Shown here: positions 8,557 to 16,339 of the stretch, in pieces
Numbering within the stretch: the first letter of the stretch is position 1
Layout of the letters: the number at the start of each line of letters is the position of its first letter
Source: JACDCA01 sp963810305
Lineage (GTDB): Bacteria > Acidobacteriota > Vicinamibacteria > Vicinamibacterales > 2-12-FULL-66-21
Assembly (NCBI GenBank): GCA_963810305.1
Contig: CAWEMY010000003.1
Location: 62,001-126,000, forward strand
Direction: 5' to 3'
Length of the DNA: 64,000 nt
The notes under the pieces: generated by a model
What the model saw: the letters and a program-made list of their open reading frames with translations, nothing else
Told to the model about the DNA's origin: nothing
The model's database searches: none
Program-made: the position numbers and the translations under genes

Positions 8557-10235
8557 GCGGTGACAGCTCCCCTGGAGGCGCACGACACCAGCCGCGCGTA
8601 CTTGGCCATCACGCCGCGGGTGTGACGCGGAGGGGGTTGCACCCACGCCGCCAGCCGTTCGGCGATGCGTGAAGGCGCGAGCTCGACGCTGATCGAACGC
8701 GCACCGGTGTCGATCGAGATCACGTCATCGTCACGGACGGCCGCGATCGGACCGCCAGCGGCCGCCTCGGGCGCGACGTGCCCCGCCATGAGCCCACGCG
8801 TTGCCCCTGAAAACCGGCCATCCGTCACGAGCGCAACAGAACCGCCGAGGCCCGCGCCGACAATCGCCGCTGTGACGCCAAGCATTTCGCGCATGCCCGG
8901 CCCCCCGCGAGGGCCTTCATAACGAACGACCACGACATCACCCGCACGAATGCGTCCCTGCTGGACTGCCGCAAACGCGTCCTCTTCACGATCGAACACG
9001 CGCGCCCGGCCACGGTGCGTGGCGTGGTCCTCGCCGGCGACTTTGACGACGCATCCGTCGGGCGCGAGATTGCCGCGCAGAATGACGAGGCCGCCGGTGG
9101 GTTTGAGCGGGTCCGTCGCGGTACGGACGACGATCTGACCGGGCGTTTCCGCTGCACCGGCAGCTTCCTCGGCGAGGGTCCGCCCGGTGACCGTCACCGC
9201 ATCGCCATGAAGCGCCCCGGCCTCCAGCAGGCGCCGCGCCACCAGTCGCACGCCTCCCGCGGCGTGCAGATCGGTAGCGACGAATCGGCCTCCCGGCTTG
9301 AGATCGGCAATGAGCGGCACCCGGGCGCTGACCCGATCGAAGTCGTCCAGCGTGAGCGCGACATCGGCCTCGCAGGCGATGGCGGTCAGATGCAGGACGG
9401 CGTTGGTCGATCCACCTGTCGCTGCGACGCAGGCGATCGCGTTCTCCAGCGACTGCCTGGTAATGATTTGGCTTGGTCGCCGATCGGCGGAGAGGACGTC
9501 CATCACCAGCGCGCCGGCCCGTTCCGCGACCGTTCCCTTGTTGCGATCGGCGGCGGGAACGTCGCCGCTGCCCATCGGCGCCAGCCCGAGAAACTCGCAG
9601 GCCGTGGCCATCGTGTTCGCCGTGAACTGACCGCCGCAGGCGCCTGCACCCGGGCACGCACGATCCTCGAGATCGCAGAGCCCCTCGTCGGAGAGGCGGC
9701 CGGCCGCGTGCGCGCCGACGCCTTCGAAGACATCCTGGATGGTGACGTCGCGCCCGTCGACACGTCCCGGCGCAATCGACCCGCCGTACAGAATCAGGCC
9801 GGGAATATCGAGACGGGCAAGCGCCATCGCGGCGGCGGGGATCGTCTTGTCACAACCGACGAGAATCACGAGGGCGTCGAACAGGTTGCCTCGCGCCACC
9901 AGCTCGATCGAATCCGCGATCACCTCGCGGCTGACGAGCGAGGCTCGCATGCCAGGGGAGCCCATCGTGATGCCGTCGGAGATGGAGATCGTGTTGAACT
10001 CCATCGGCGTGCCACCCGCCGCGCGGATGCCGTCCTTGACGTGCTGCGCCAGGTCGCGCAGGTGGTAGTTGCAGGGGCCGATCTCGATCCAGGTGTTGGC
10101 GACGCCGACGATGGGCCGGGAGAGCGCCTCGCGATCGAAGCCGGCGGCGCGCAGCATCGCGCGCGCCGGCGCGCGGCTCGGGCCGTCAGTGATCGCGCCG
10201 CTCTGCCACTTGCCGGGACGGTGCACAGCAGCCAT
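8553..10235 (-). CDS. ilvD: Dihydroxy-acid dehydratase
   Basis: 560 residues. Fe-S dehydratase of the Val/Ile pathway, with cluster/active-site motifs VGCDKTIPAAAMALARL and CPGAGACGGQFTANTMATA, plus GGSTNAVLHL, LVTDGRFSGATRG and HVAPEAA. First gene of the operon, ending in ATGA overlap with ilvB. The ATG at 10235 follows a purine-rich stretch. The 69-nt leader upstream is conspicuously AT-rich for this genome. No leader-peptide attenuator rich in Val/Leu/Ile codons was found, so the control mechanism is not evident. Confidence 0.95.
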   Translation of the reverse strand: MAAVHRPGKWQSGAITDGPSRAPARAMLRAAGFDREALSRPIVGVANTWIEIGPCNYHLRDLAQHVKDGIRAAGGTPMEFNTISISDGITMGSPGMRASLVSREVIADSIELVARGNLFDALVILVGCDKTIPAAAMALARLDIPGLILYGGSIAPGRVDGRDVTIQDVFEGVGAHAAGRLSDEGLCDLEDRACPGAGACGGQFTANTMATACEFLGLAPMGSGDVPAADRNKGTVAERAGALVMDVLSADRRPSQIITRQSLENAIACVAATGGSTNAVLHLTAIACEADVALTLDDFDRVSARVPLIADLKPGGRFVATDLHAAGGVRLVARRLLEAGALHGDAVTVTGRTLAEEAAGAAETPGQIVVRTATDPLKPTGGLVILRGNLAPDGCVVKVAGEDHATHRGRARVFDREEDAFAAVQQGRIRAGDVVVVRYEGPRGGPGMREMLGVTAAIVGAGLGGSVALVTDGRFSGATRGLMAGHVAPEAAAGGPIAAVRDDDVISIDTGARSISVELAPSRIAERLAAWVQPPPRHTRGVMAKYARLVSCASRGAVTA

Positions 10236-10304
10236 CCTGCGACGAGCGGCAGGTAGAAATCAAACTTATTTAATTTCTGAAATGATAAGCAATAATAATG
10301 AACG
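10236..10304 (-). promoter_or_regulatory. AT-rich leader/promoter region of the ilv operon
   Basis: A run of A/T-rich sequence (TTATTTAATTTCTGAAATGA on the + strand) in a GC-rich chromosome, directly upstream of ilvD. On the minus strand TTGACG (overlapping the stop of the neighbouring small gene, about 10304-10309) and TATCAT are separated by 15 nt, a weak promoter candidate. The exact promoter is uncertain. Confidence 0.4.
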
Positions 10305-10604
10305 TCAATCCGGATTGATATATCGGTACAGCAGGCGGATCAGCGTGTAGGCCCTGGGCATCGTGTCGGCGGTGAAGACGATGGTGTCGGGCGCAGGACG
10401 CTGCATGCCGGGGAGGTTCTCGGCGACCTCCGGGATCGACACGTCCTGGAACTGCATTTCAACCTTGTAGCTCGCTGCCCGGCGCGTGGGAAATTTCTTT
10501 GCGCCCGACACACCCTCGCGGGCGGCGGCTTCGATCTCACGGTGTACTTCGCTGAACGGACGCAGCTCCACCGCGCGCGGGTTGATCGCGCGCTTCACGG
10601 CCAC
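10305..10604 (-). CDS. Small hypothetical protein upstream of ilvD
   Basis: 99 residues (start MAVKRAINPRAVELRPF; end LIRLLYRYINPD). No signal peptide, membrane segment or motif is recognised. Basic at the N-terminus, with mixed helix/strand character. Same strand as the ilv operon and 69 nt upstream of it; whether it is cotranscribed is unclear because the AT-rich gap probably holds a promoter. Codon composition is like that of its neighbours. Confidence 0.5.
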   Translation of the reverse strand: MAVKRAINPRAVELRPFSEVHREIEAAAREGVSGAKKFPTRRAASYKVEMQFQDVSIPEVAENLPGMQRPAPDTIVFTADTMPRAYTLIRLLYRYINPD

Positions 10605-10624
10605 CGTTTTAGCGGTCGTCGCGA

Positions 10625-10729
10625 CCTAAAGGGCTGGACTACGACTATGGCAGCCCTAAAGGGCTGGACTACGACTGTGGCAGCCCTGAAGGGCTGGACT
10701 CGACGGGCAGCCCTAAAGGGCTGGACTAC
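10625..10729. repeat. Class A array, four copies
   Basis: Copies at about 10625-10642 (left-truncated), 10651-10672, 10681-10701 and 10708-10729, each with the core CAGCCCTRAAGGGCTG then GACTAC or GACTC, separated by short linkers such as GACTATGG. The last copy supplies the TAG stop of the oxidoreductase on the minus strand (10726-10728). Confidence 0.85.
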
Positions 10730-11600
10730 GGGAGTCCCGCCATTTCGAAGATGACCGTCGCCAGCGCCGAGTAGTCCATGTCCCCTTTGTCCGCCGCGAG
10801 CTTCTCGACCAGTTGCTGGACGACGGCGGATGCTGGCGCGGGAGAGTCGTGGGCCGTAAGGGTCTCGGCCGCAATGCGCATGTCCTTGCGTACAGCGCCG
10901 CCCGGAATCCCGGTGTGTAGTTCGATTTCAGGATGCGTTCGCCGTGGACTTCGAGGACGCGGCTGGCGGCGAATCCGCCGAGGAGCGCGTCGCGAACGCG
11001 GGCCGCGTCCACGCCAGCCTTGCGGGCGAGCGCGAACGCCTCCGACACGGCGACCAGCGTGCCGCCGATCACCATTTGATTGCACACCTTGCAGATCTGC
11101 CCGGCGCCGGAATCGCCAATGCGGATCACTTTCTCGGGATTGCCGACGGCGTCGAGCAGCGGCTTCACGACCGCGAACGCCTCTGCACCGCCGCCCACCA
11201 TGATCGACAGCGTGCCGTCGATCGCGCCGATCTCGCCGCCGCTCACTGGCGCGTCCAGCATCGCCGCGCCGAGGGTTCGCGCCCTGGCGGCAAGCCGGCG
11301 CGCAACCGCCGGAGAGATGCTGCTGGTGTCGATGATGATCGTGCCGGGCTGCAGCGCGCCGAAGATGCCGTCGGGGCCCTCGAGGACATGCTCGACGTCC
11401 GGCGAATCGGGGAGCATCGTGAAGATGCGCGTCGCACGCCGTGCAACGTCGGCCGGCGAAGTGGCGCGCTCGGCTCCTGCGGCAACCAGTTCGTCGACTG
11501 GTGCAGGGCTGCGGCTGTGGACCACCAATGGAAAACCAGCCTTCAGCAGGTTCTTCGCCATCGGTTTTCCCATCAGACCAAGGCCTATGAATCCGATCAT
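10726..11600 (-). CDS. 3-hydroxyisobutyrate dehydrogenase-family NAD(P) oxidoreductase, one frameshift
   Basis: About 290 residues. The Rossmann start MIGFIGLGLMGKPMAKNLL, the substrate signature DAPVSGGEIGAIDGTLSIMV and KVCNQMVIGGTLVA identify the beta-hydroxyacid dehydrogenase family (3-hydroxyisobutyrate / tartronate-semialdehyde reductase / GLYR1 type). Near 10890 one base is missing: FRAALY is followed, in the next frame, by RKDMRIAAETL...DYSALATVIFEMAGLP, the normal family C-terminus. The ATG at 11600 overlaps the preceding gene's TGA (ATGA). The stop codon lies in a class A repeat. The substrate cannot be told from sequence. Confidence 0.85.
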
Positions 11601-12151
11601 CGCGACACCTTCTCCAGCCAACGTTCGACGTCCTGACGAAAATCTTCCGACTTCGCGCCTTCGCTGCGCACATCATCCTCCATGTGCGCGACCTCGAACA
11701 GGTGGACGAAAAAGTCGACGAGCTGGACTCGGTCGACCGAGGACCGAACCCGGGACGGCGGGCCACCGCTGATCTCGATCCCGAAGATTTCACCTGCGGA
11801 TTCGGCCAGCAGCTCCAGAAACAGCTGCTCGGTATCGATCTCCGAATCGCGGCGTCCCGACGCAAGGATGCGCGATTCCTCTGGGCTCGAATCGCAGAAC
11901 AACCTGACGCCCGCGCCGAGCGGCAGCAGCCACAGCTCCCACCAGGCGCCATCGTCCCATCGGAAGTGCAGGAGGGTCCGCGATTTCAACGTGGAGATGT
12001 CGAAGCGCGCCGCGTCATGTTCGAGCGCACGGCGGATGAGCCGATCGAGGACGAGCGGCTCTCTGGGGATGCGCAGCGGCCAGACCGTCTCACGCGTCCT
12101 GAACTGTTTCACCGCGCCCTCGAGCGTCGCGAGAACCTTCTGATGAAGCAA
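11597..12151 (-). CDS. Hypothetical protein coupled to the oxidoreductase
   Basis: About 184 residues if it starts at the TTG at 12151; the frame stays open to 12199, but that part is encoded by a tandem-repeat array and is unlikely to be translated. Features include LDRLIRRALEHDAARFDIS, a Trp-rich DDGAWWELWLLPL strand and an acidic EIDTEQLFLELLAESAGEIF segment. No family, signal peptide or membrane span was recognised. Its stop overlaps the start of the oxidoreductase, so the two are probably co-translated. Confidence 0.6.
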   Translation of the reverse strand: MLHQKVLATLEGAVKQFRTRETVWPLRIPREPLVLDRLIRRALEHDAARFDISTLKSRTLLHFRWDDGAWWELWLLPLGAGVRLFCDSSPEESRILASGRRDSEIDTEQLFLELLAESAGEIFGIEISGGPPSRVRSSVDRVQLVDFFVHLFEVAHMEDDVRSEGAKSEDFRQDVERWLEKVSR

Positions 12152-12190
12152 TTGAACTATGAACGATGAACTATGAACTATGAACGTCGC
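12150..12190. repeat. Class D tandem repeat (GAACTATGAAC units)
   Basis: Degenerate copies of GAACTAT / GAACGAT in a row between two genes. The following ~45 nt (12190-12235) are GC-rich CGCACTGCGC-type repeats. Confidence 0.65.
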
Positions 12191-12229
12191 CCCGCGCACT
12201 GCGCACTGCGCGCCGCGCCTTGCGCCCCG

Positions 12230-13519
12230 CTATTTCCTGACCATCGATGCGATTCGTGCGGTCTGCCCGTCGATCCCGTTCGCCGGACGGAGGCCGAGCT
12301 GCTCGGTCATGAACGGATACACGTCCACGTTGTCGATCGGATCGATCACGGTGCCGGCGCGGATCTGGGGGCCCATCGCGACGAATACTGCGCGCATGGC
12401 AGGAACAGCCGGGTCCCAGCCGTGTGCGCCGCGACGTCCGACCTGGACCAGTTTTGCCGCGGCCCGCTTCAGCGTCCACGGTTCGTCCATGACGACGATG
12501 ACATCGCCGGCGCGCGGGTGCGCAGCGTAGTGATAGCGCTCGGGAAGTTCGGCGCGGAGGTAAGCGCGCCCGTGGCGGAGACGCGCGTTGAGGTCGTCGC
12601 GCAGCTGCGCGGCGCGCGTTGCATCGCTGCCGGCAACATGGAAGCTCGTCACCGGACCAACGAAGGTCTGCTCGACACCGCTGAGATCCACGAGCGATTC
12701 AATGGTGATGGAACGGCTCCACGACGTATCGACCATTCCGTGATCGCTGGTGATGACCAGGTTGACTTGCGATCCGAAGGGCAGCGCGTCGATGCCATCG
12801 ATGAGCGCACCAATGCTGGTGTCGAGCGAACGCGCCGCTGTTTCGATCCTCGGGGAGTCGAGCGCGTTCCGATGTGAGGCGGTATCGAGCTCGCTGAAGT
12901 ACAAGGTGATCACGTGCGGCCGGCGGTCCGCCGGCAACCACAGCCAGTCGAGCGTGCGTCTCACCCGCTCGTCGTTCGGCGTAGCTTCGTCGTAAGGCAT
13001 GAAGAACGTCGGACGGACGCCGTTGATGGCGGCTTCGGATCCTGGCCAGAAGTAGCACGCGGCAACCATCCCCTGGGTCTCGGCGGTGACCCAGATCGGT
13101 TCTCCGCGGTACCAGGTGCCGTCGGTGACCGCCGCTCCCTCGTGCATGGCGTACTTCTGCCGGCGGGCCGGGTCGTAGAAACTGTTGCCGACGATCCCGT
13201 GTTTCTCCGGGTGCAGACCGGTGACGAGTGAGTAGTGATTGGGAAAGGTCAGTGACGGAAAGACCGGGTTCATCCACTTCGCACGAGCGCCGCGCTTCAT
13301 TACACGTCCGAGGTTCGGCAGCCTGAATCGATCGAGATAGTCAGCGCGAAAGCCGTCCAGCGAAACCAGGATCAGATACGGCTTCTCGCGTTGATCCGGA
13401 GTGTTGACCCCGCCAGTGCCGGCCTGTGCGCCGGCGAGCGCGAGGGCGCAAAGGAAGACAAACACAGAGGCACAGAGGACACAGAGGACTTTTTTCAGGA
13501 GAAACCTCGCATCCCGCAT
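12230..13519 (-). CDS. Secreted type I phosphodiesterase / nucleotide pyrophosphatase-family protein
   Basis: About 429 residues from ATG 13519. The alternative start at 13561 would add a Gly/Arg-rich tail encoded by a repeat. A signal peptide (VLCVLCASVFVFLCALALAG) is partly encoded by a CCTCTGTGT minisatellite. The PF01663 fold is clear: metal ligand VSLDGFRADYLD, nucleophile Thr in FPSLTFPNHYSLVTGLHPEK, HGIVGNSFYD, SELDTASHRN, and the second metal site TSDHGM, then GAHGWDP. Family members hydrolyse phosphodiester or pyrophosphate bonds at two zinc ions. Probably acts in the periplasm; substrate unknown. Confidence 0.92.
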   Translation of the reverse strand: MRDARFLLKKVLCVLCASVFVFLCALALAGAQAGTGGVNTPDQREKPYLILVSLDGFRADYLDRFRLPNLGRVMKRGARAKWMNPVFPSLTFPNHYSLVTGLHPEKHGIVGNSFYDPARRQKYAMHEGAAVTDGTWYRGEPIWVTAETQGMVAACYFWPGSEAAINGVRPTFFMPYDEATPNDERVRRTLDWLWLPADRRPHVITLYFSELDTASHRNALDSPRIETAARSLDTSIGALIDGIDALPFGSQVNLVITSDHGMVDTSWSRSITIESLVDLSGVEQTFVGPVTSFHVAGSDATRAAQLRDDLNARLRHGRAYLRAELPERYHYAAHPRAGDVIVVMDEPWTLKRAAAKLVQVGRRGAHGWDPAVPAMRAVFVAMGPQIRAGTVIDPIDNVDVYPFMTEQLGLRPANGIDGQTARIASMVRK

Positions 13520-13565
13520 TCCGCACCGCGCCCCGCGAACCGCGCCCCGCGCACCACGCACCGCG
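13450..13565. repeat. CCTCTGTG minisatellite and GC-rich array
   Basis: Degenerate CAGAGGACA/CACAGAGG units (13455-13495) lie inside the signal-peptide codons of the phosphodiesterase. They are followed by GCACCGCGCCCCGCGAACCG-type units (13518-13565) that fill the gap to the kinase stop at 13566. Similar GC arrays occur at 38339, 57085 and 63095. Confidence 0.65.
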
Positions 13566-16292
13566 TCACTTCTTCAGTAGCGCCGGCCAGTTGACGACGA
13601 GGTTGAGCGGCATCGTGGTGGCCTGGCTCTCGACGACGGTATTGACGAGGAAGCGATTTCCGTCGGGGCCCACGTCGTAGAAATAGGCGTCGAGCCGGTT
13701 CCTCGACCGTGGACGCATTTGAAACAGCGGCTGCACGGTCTTGACCTCGAACTGTGGCCCCCGCCCGTTGACGGCCGCTGACATCAGGGTGTTGTTCGGC
13801 GAGACGAAGAACAGCTCCGAACCGTCGCGGGACCACTGGGGCCACTGGCCTCCGTCGGTGGAGACTCGCGCGGGCTCTCCAGGTCCGGGATATGGTCGCA
13901 CGTAGATCTCCAGCCGCCCGATCGTATTCGATGCATAGGCGATCCATCGACCATCCCGAGAGAACCGCCCCTGCGTTTCGACGGCATCAGAATTCAGAAA
14001 CGGCTTGGGCCGGCGATCGCCTGCAATCGGAAGCAACATCAGGTCGCTCCTGCCGATGGCGCGGCCGCCGCCGATATAGAGGATCTCTTTGCCGTCGGGC
14101 GACCAGTGGGCGGCGAATTTACCGATGCCGGCTGGGCCGGTGTCCAGCCGCTGCTCGCGTCCTTCCGATGTTCTCTCGTACAGATCGACACCGCCCTCGC
14201 GCGCGCTGCTGAAGATGACCCGGTCGCCACGCGGTGACCAGACCGGTGCGAAGTCCTCCGAAGTTCCGGTGGTGAATGGTTCACGCAGCCCACGCAGTAC
14301 GTCGAAGATCCAGATGTCGCGCGTGCCGCTCTCTGGCTGCAGGACGCTGGTCGCCACGCGTTCCCCGTTCGGCGACAGCACCACATCGAGGTAGTCAGCC
14401 TGATCGCCCAGACTCCCGAGCGGTTTGCCCGACCGGTCGAACCACGTCAGCTGGGTGCGATTCAGCGGCGCCGTCTGATACATCAGCACGCCAGTGTCCG
14501 AGGCTGAGAATGCCGATGCGGCGTTGCCGACGGCGACGCGCTCCGCCAATGGCTGTGGCTCGCCGCGCGGCTCCAGCCGATCTGGATCGAACGTCTGAGC
14601 CATCAGCGTGGCATCGCGCTTGAAGAGTAGATATCCGCTCGCGTATACGGCGTTCACGGCGCGCTCCAGAACGGGCCGTGGAGCATCCTTCGAATCGAGC
14701 GTTCCGAGGTAGACCGCCCGAGCGTCGGTCGCCCCGCCTTTCGCACTCCCGATGGCGGAGTAGAGAAAGTGCCGGCCGTCGGGAAGGAACGCCGGCTGGG
14801 AATGCTGCACCTCTCCGGCGGCAACGTCGAGCGTCGTCGCGGGGACGGCCAGACCCCCGCCTGCGCTGATCCGGTGCAGGGGAGCGTTGCCCGCCGGCGT
14901 GAAGAGGATCACGTCACCGCTCCAGGCCGATGTTGCACCGAAATTGAGCGCGGTCAGGGTCACGAGCTGGCCACCTTCCGCCGGCACCTTCTTGAGCTGC
15001 CCACGCATGGTCACCAGGATGTCCGCCGCGCGCTGTATGAAGCCGATGAATCGCGAATCGGACGACCAGAATGGATACGTCGCCCCTTCGGTGCCCGTGA
15101 GCGGCTGCGCGACCAGACCATCGAGCGGCCGCACCCAGAGCACGGGTCTGCCGTCTGGGCCGGTGGCGATGAAAGCCAGCTTCTTCCCGTCAGGCGACAG
15201 TGCGAACCGCGCGGGATCCTCGTCTGTTAGCGTCACCTGTTCCGGAAACGGGATCACCGCGCGATAGGTTCGAGTGTCCTGATCGACGCTCGGCGCCGGC
15301 CGGCCGCGGAAGATGAGGAACCCTGCCAGAACCGCAGCGAGGGCCACCGCGATGATCCAGGCGCTACGTTCCCGGGTTGTCACCCGACCGCGCGCCGTCA
15401 TCACTGCCGGCGGCATCGGTCCCGACTCGCCGGGTTGCGTCAGCGCTTCGTCCAACTCGATGCGCGCATCCGCGATGTCATGCAGTCTGCGCCTGGGATC
15501 TTTCTCCAGGCATCGCCGCAGGAGCCACTGGACGCGGGCGGGTGTCGCTGCTGGAAGCAGCGTCCAATCCGGGTCGCGGCTGAGGATCGAGACGAGGACG
15601 TCCGAGACGTTTTCGCCAGGGAATGGATTGCGCGCTGCCAACATCTCGTAGAGCACGCAGCCAAACGAGAAGATGTCCGTACGTTTGTCGAGCGTCTGGC
15701 CACGCGCCTGCTCCGGACTCATGTACGCCGCGGTGCCGAGCACGACCCCGCTCTGCGTGCCGCCGGGGGCAACAGTCGGCGCGTCAGCGGTGACCGTAGA
15801 GGCTTTCGCCAGGCCGAAATCCAGCACCTTGACGTGACCGTCGGCGGTGAATGCGATGTTGGCGGGTTTGAGGTCGCGGTGAATGATGCCGCGGTCGTGC
15901 GCCGCCTGTAGCGCGTCGGCGATCTGGCGTGCGATGGTGATCGCGTCACGCACAGGGAGGGGGCCCGTCCTCAATCGGTCCGAGAGCGTTCCCCCTTCGA
16001 CGAGCTCCATGATGAGGAACTGCGCGCGGTTGGGGGAGCCGGGAGGACCCGATTCCTCGAGACCATAGAGCGCCGCAATGTGCGGATGACTGAGACCGGC
16101 AAGAATCTGCGCCTCGCGTTCGAAGCGTTCGATACGTTCCGGGTCGTTCGCCGAAGAGGCGGGCAGTGCCTTGACCGCCACATCGCGTCCAAGACGCGCA
16201 TCGCGTGCGCGATACACCTCTCCCATGCCGCCGGCGCCCAGTGGCGCGCCGATTTCGTAGGGCCCAAGCCGTGTTCCGGGTGTGAGGGGCAT
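13566..16292 (-). CDS. Ser/Thr protein kinase with TolB-like (PD40) propeller
   Basis: 908 residues. Kinase domain ~1-275: glycine loop LGAGGMGEVYRARD, VAVKAL lysine, HRDLKPAN catalytic loop, DFGLAK, and GTAAYMSPEQARG. One membrane span near 310-330 (AWIIAVALAAVLAGFLIF). The outer ~340-900 consist of WD40/PD40-type blades (FALSPDGKKLAFIATGPDG, YPFWSSDSRFIGFIQ, VWSPRGDRVIFSSAREGGVD). Expected topology: cytoplasmic kinase and periplasmic propeller sensor. All catalytic residues are intact and there is no frameshift. Divergent from a related kinase with only 47 nt between them. Confidence 0.93.
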   Translation of the reverse strand: MPLTPGTRLGPYEIGAPLGAGGMGEVYRARDARLGRDVAVKALPASSANDPERIERFEREAQILAGLSHPHIAALYGLEESGPPGSPNRAQFLIMELVEGGTLSDRLRTGPLPVRDAITIARQIADALQAAHDRGIIHRDLKPANIAFTADGHVKVLDFGLAKASTVTADAPTVAPGGTQSGVVLGTAAYMSPEQARGQTLDKRTDIFSFGCVLYEMLAARNPFPGENVSDVLVSILSRDPDWTLLPAATPARVQWLLRRCLEKDPRRRLHDIADARIELDEALTQPGESGPMPPAVMTARGRVTTRERSAWIIAVALAAVLAGFLIFRGRPAPSVDQDTRTYRAVIPFPEQVTLTDEDPARFALSPDGKKLAFIATGPDGRPVLWVRPLDGLVAQPLTGTEGATYPFWSSDSRFIGFIQRAADILVTMRGQLKKVPAEGGQLVTLTALNFGATSAWSGDVILFTPAGNAPLHRISAGGGLAVPATTLDVAAGEVQHSQPAFLPDGRHFLYSAIGSAKGGATDARAVYLGTLDSKDAPRPVLERAVNAVYASGYLLFKRDATLMAQTFDPDRLEPRGEPQPLAERVAVGNAASAFSASDTGVLMYQTAPLNRTQLTWFDRSGKPLGSLGDQADYLDVVLSPNGERVATSVLQPESGTRDIWIFDVLRGLREPFTTGTSEDFAPVWSPRGDRVIFSSAREGGVDLYERTSEGREQRLDTGPAGIGKFAAHWSPDGKEILYIGGGRAIGRSDLMLLPIAGDRRPKPFLNSDAVETQGRFSRDGRWIAYASNTIGRLEIYVRPYPGPGEPARVSTDGGQWPQWSRDGSELFFVSPNNTLMSAAVNGRGPQFEVKTVQPLFQMRPRSRNRLDAYFYDVGPDGNRFLVNTVVESQATTMPLNLVVNWPALLKK

Positions 16293-16339
16293 CCGATCGC
16301 GCGTGTCCCGGCAGTATAAACTGACGTCCGGAGAACAAG

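Noticed and set aside
10625..10754. Short + strand frame with four ALKGWT repeats as a repeat protein
   Set aside because: It is only the translation of consecutive class A palindromes; the same words appear in all frames and both strands at other arrays.
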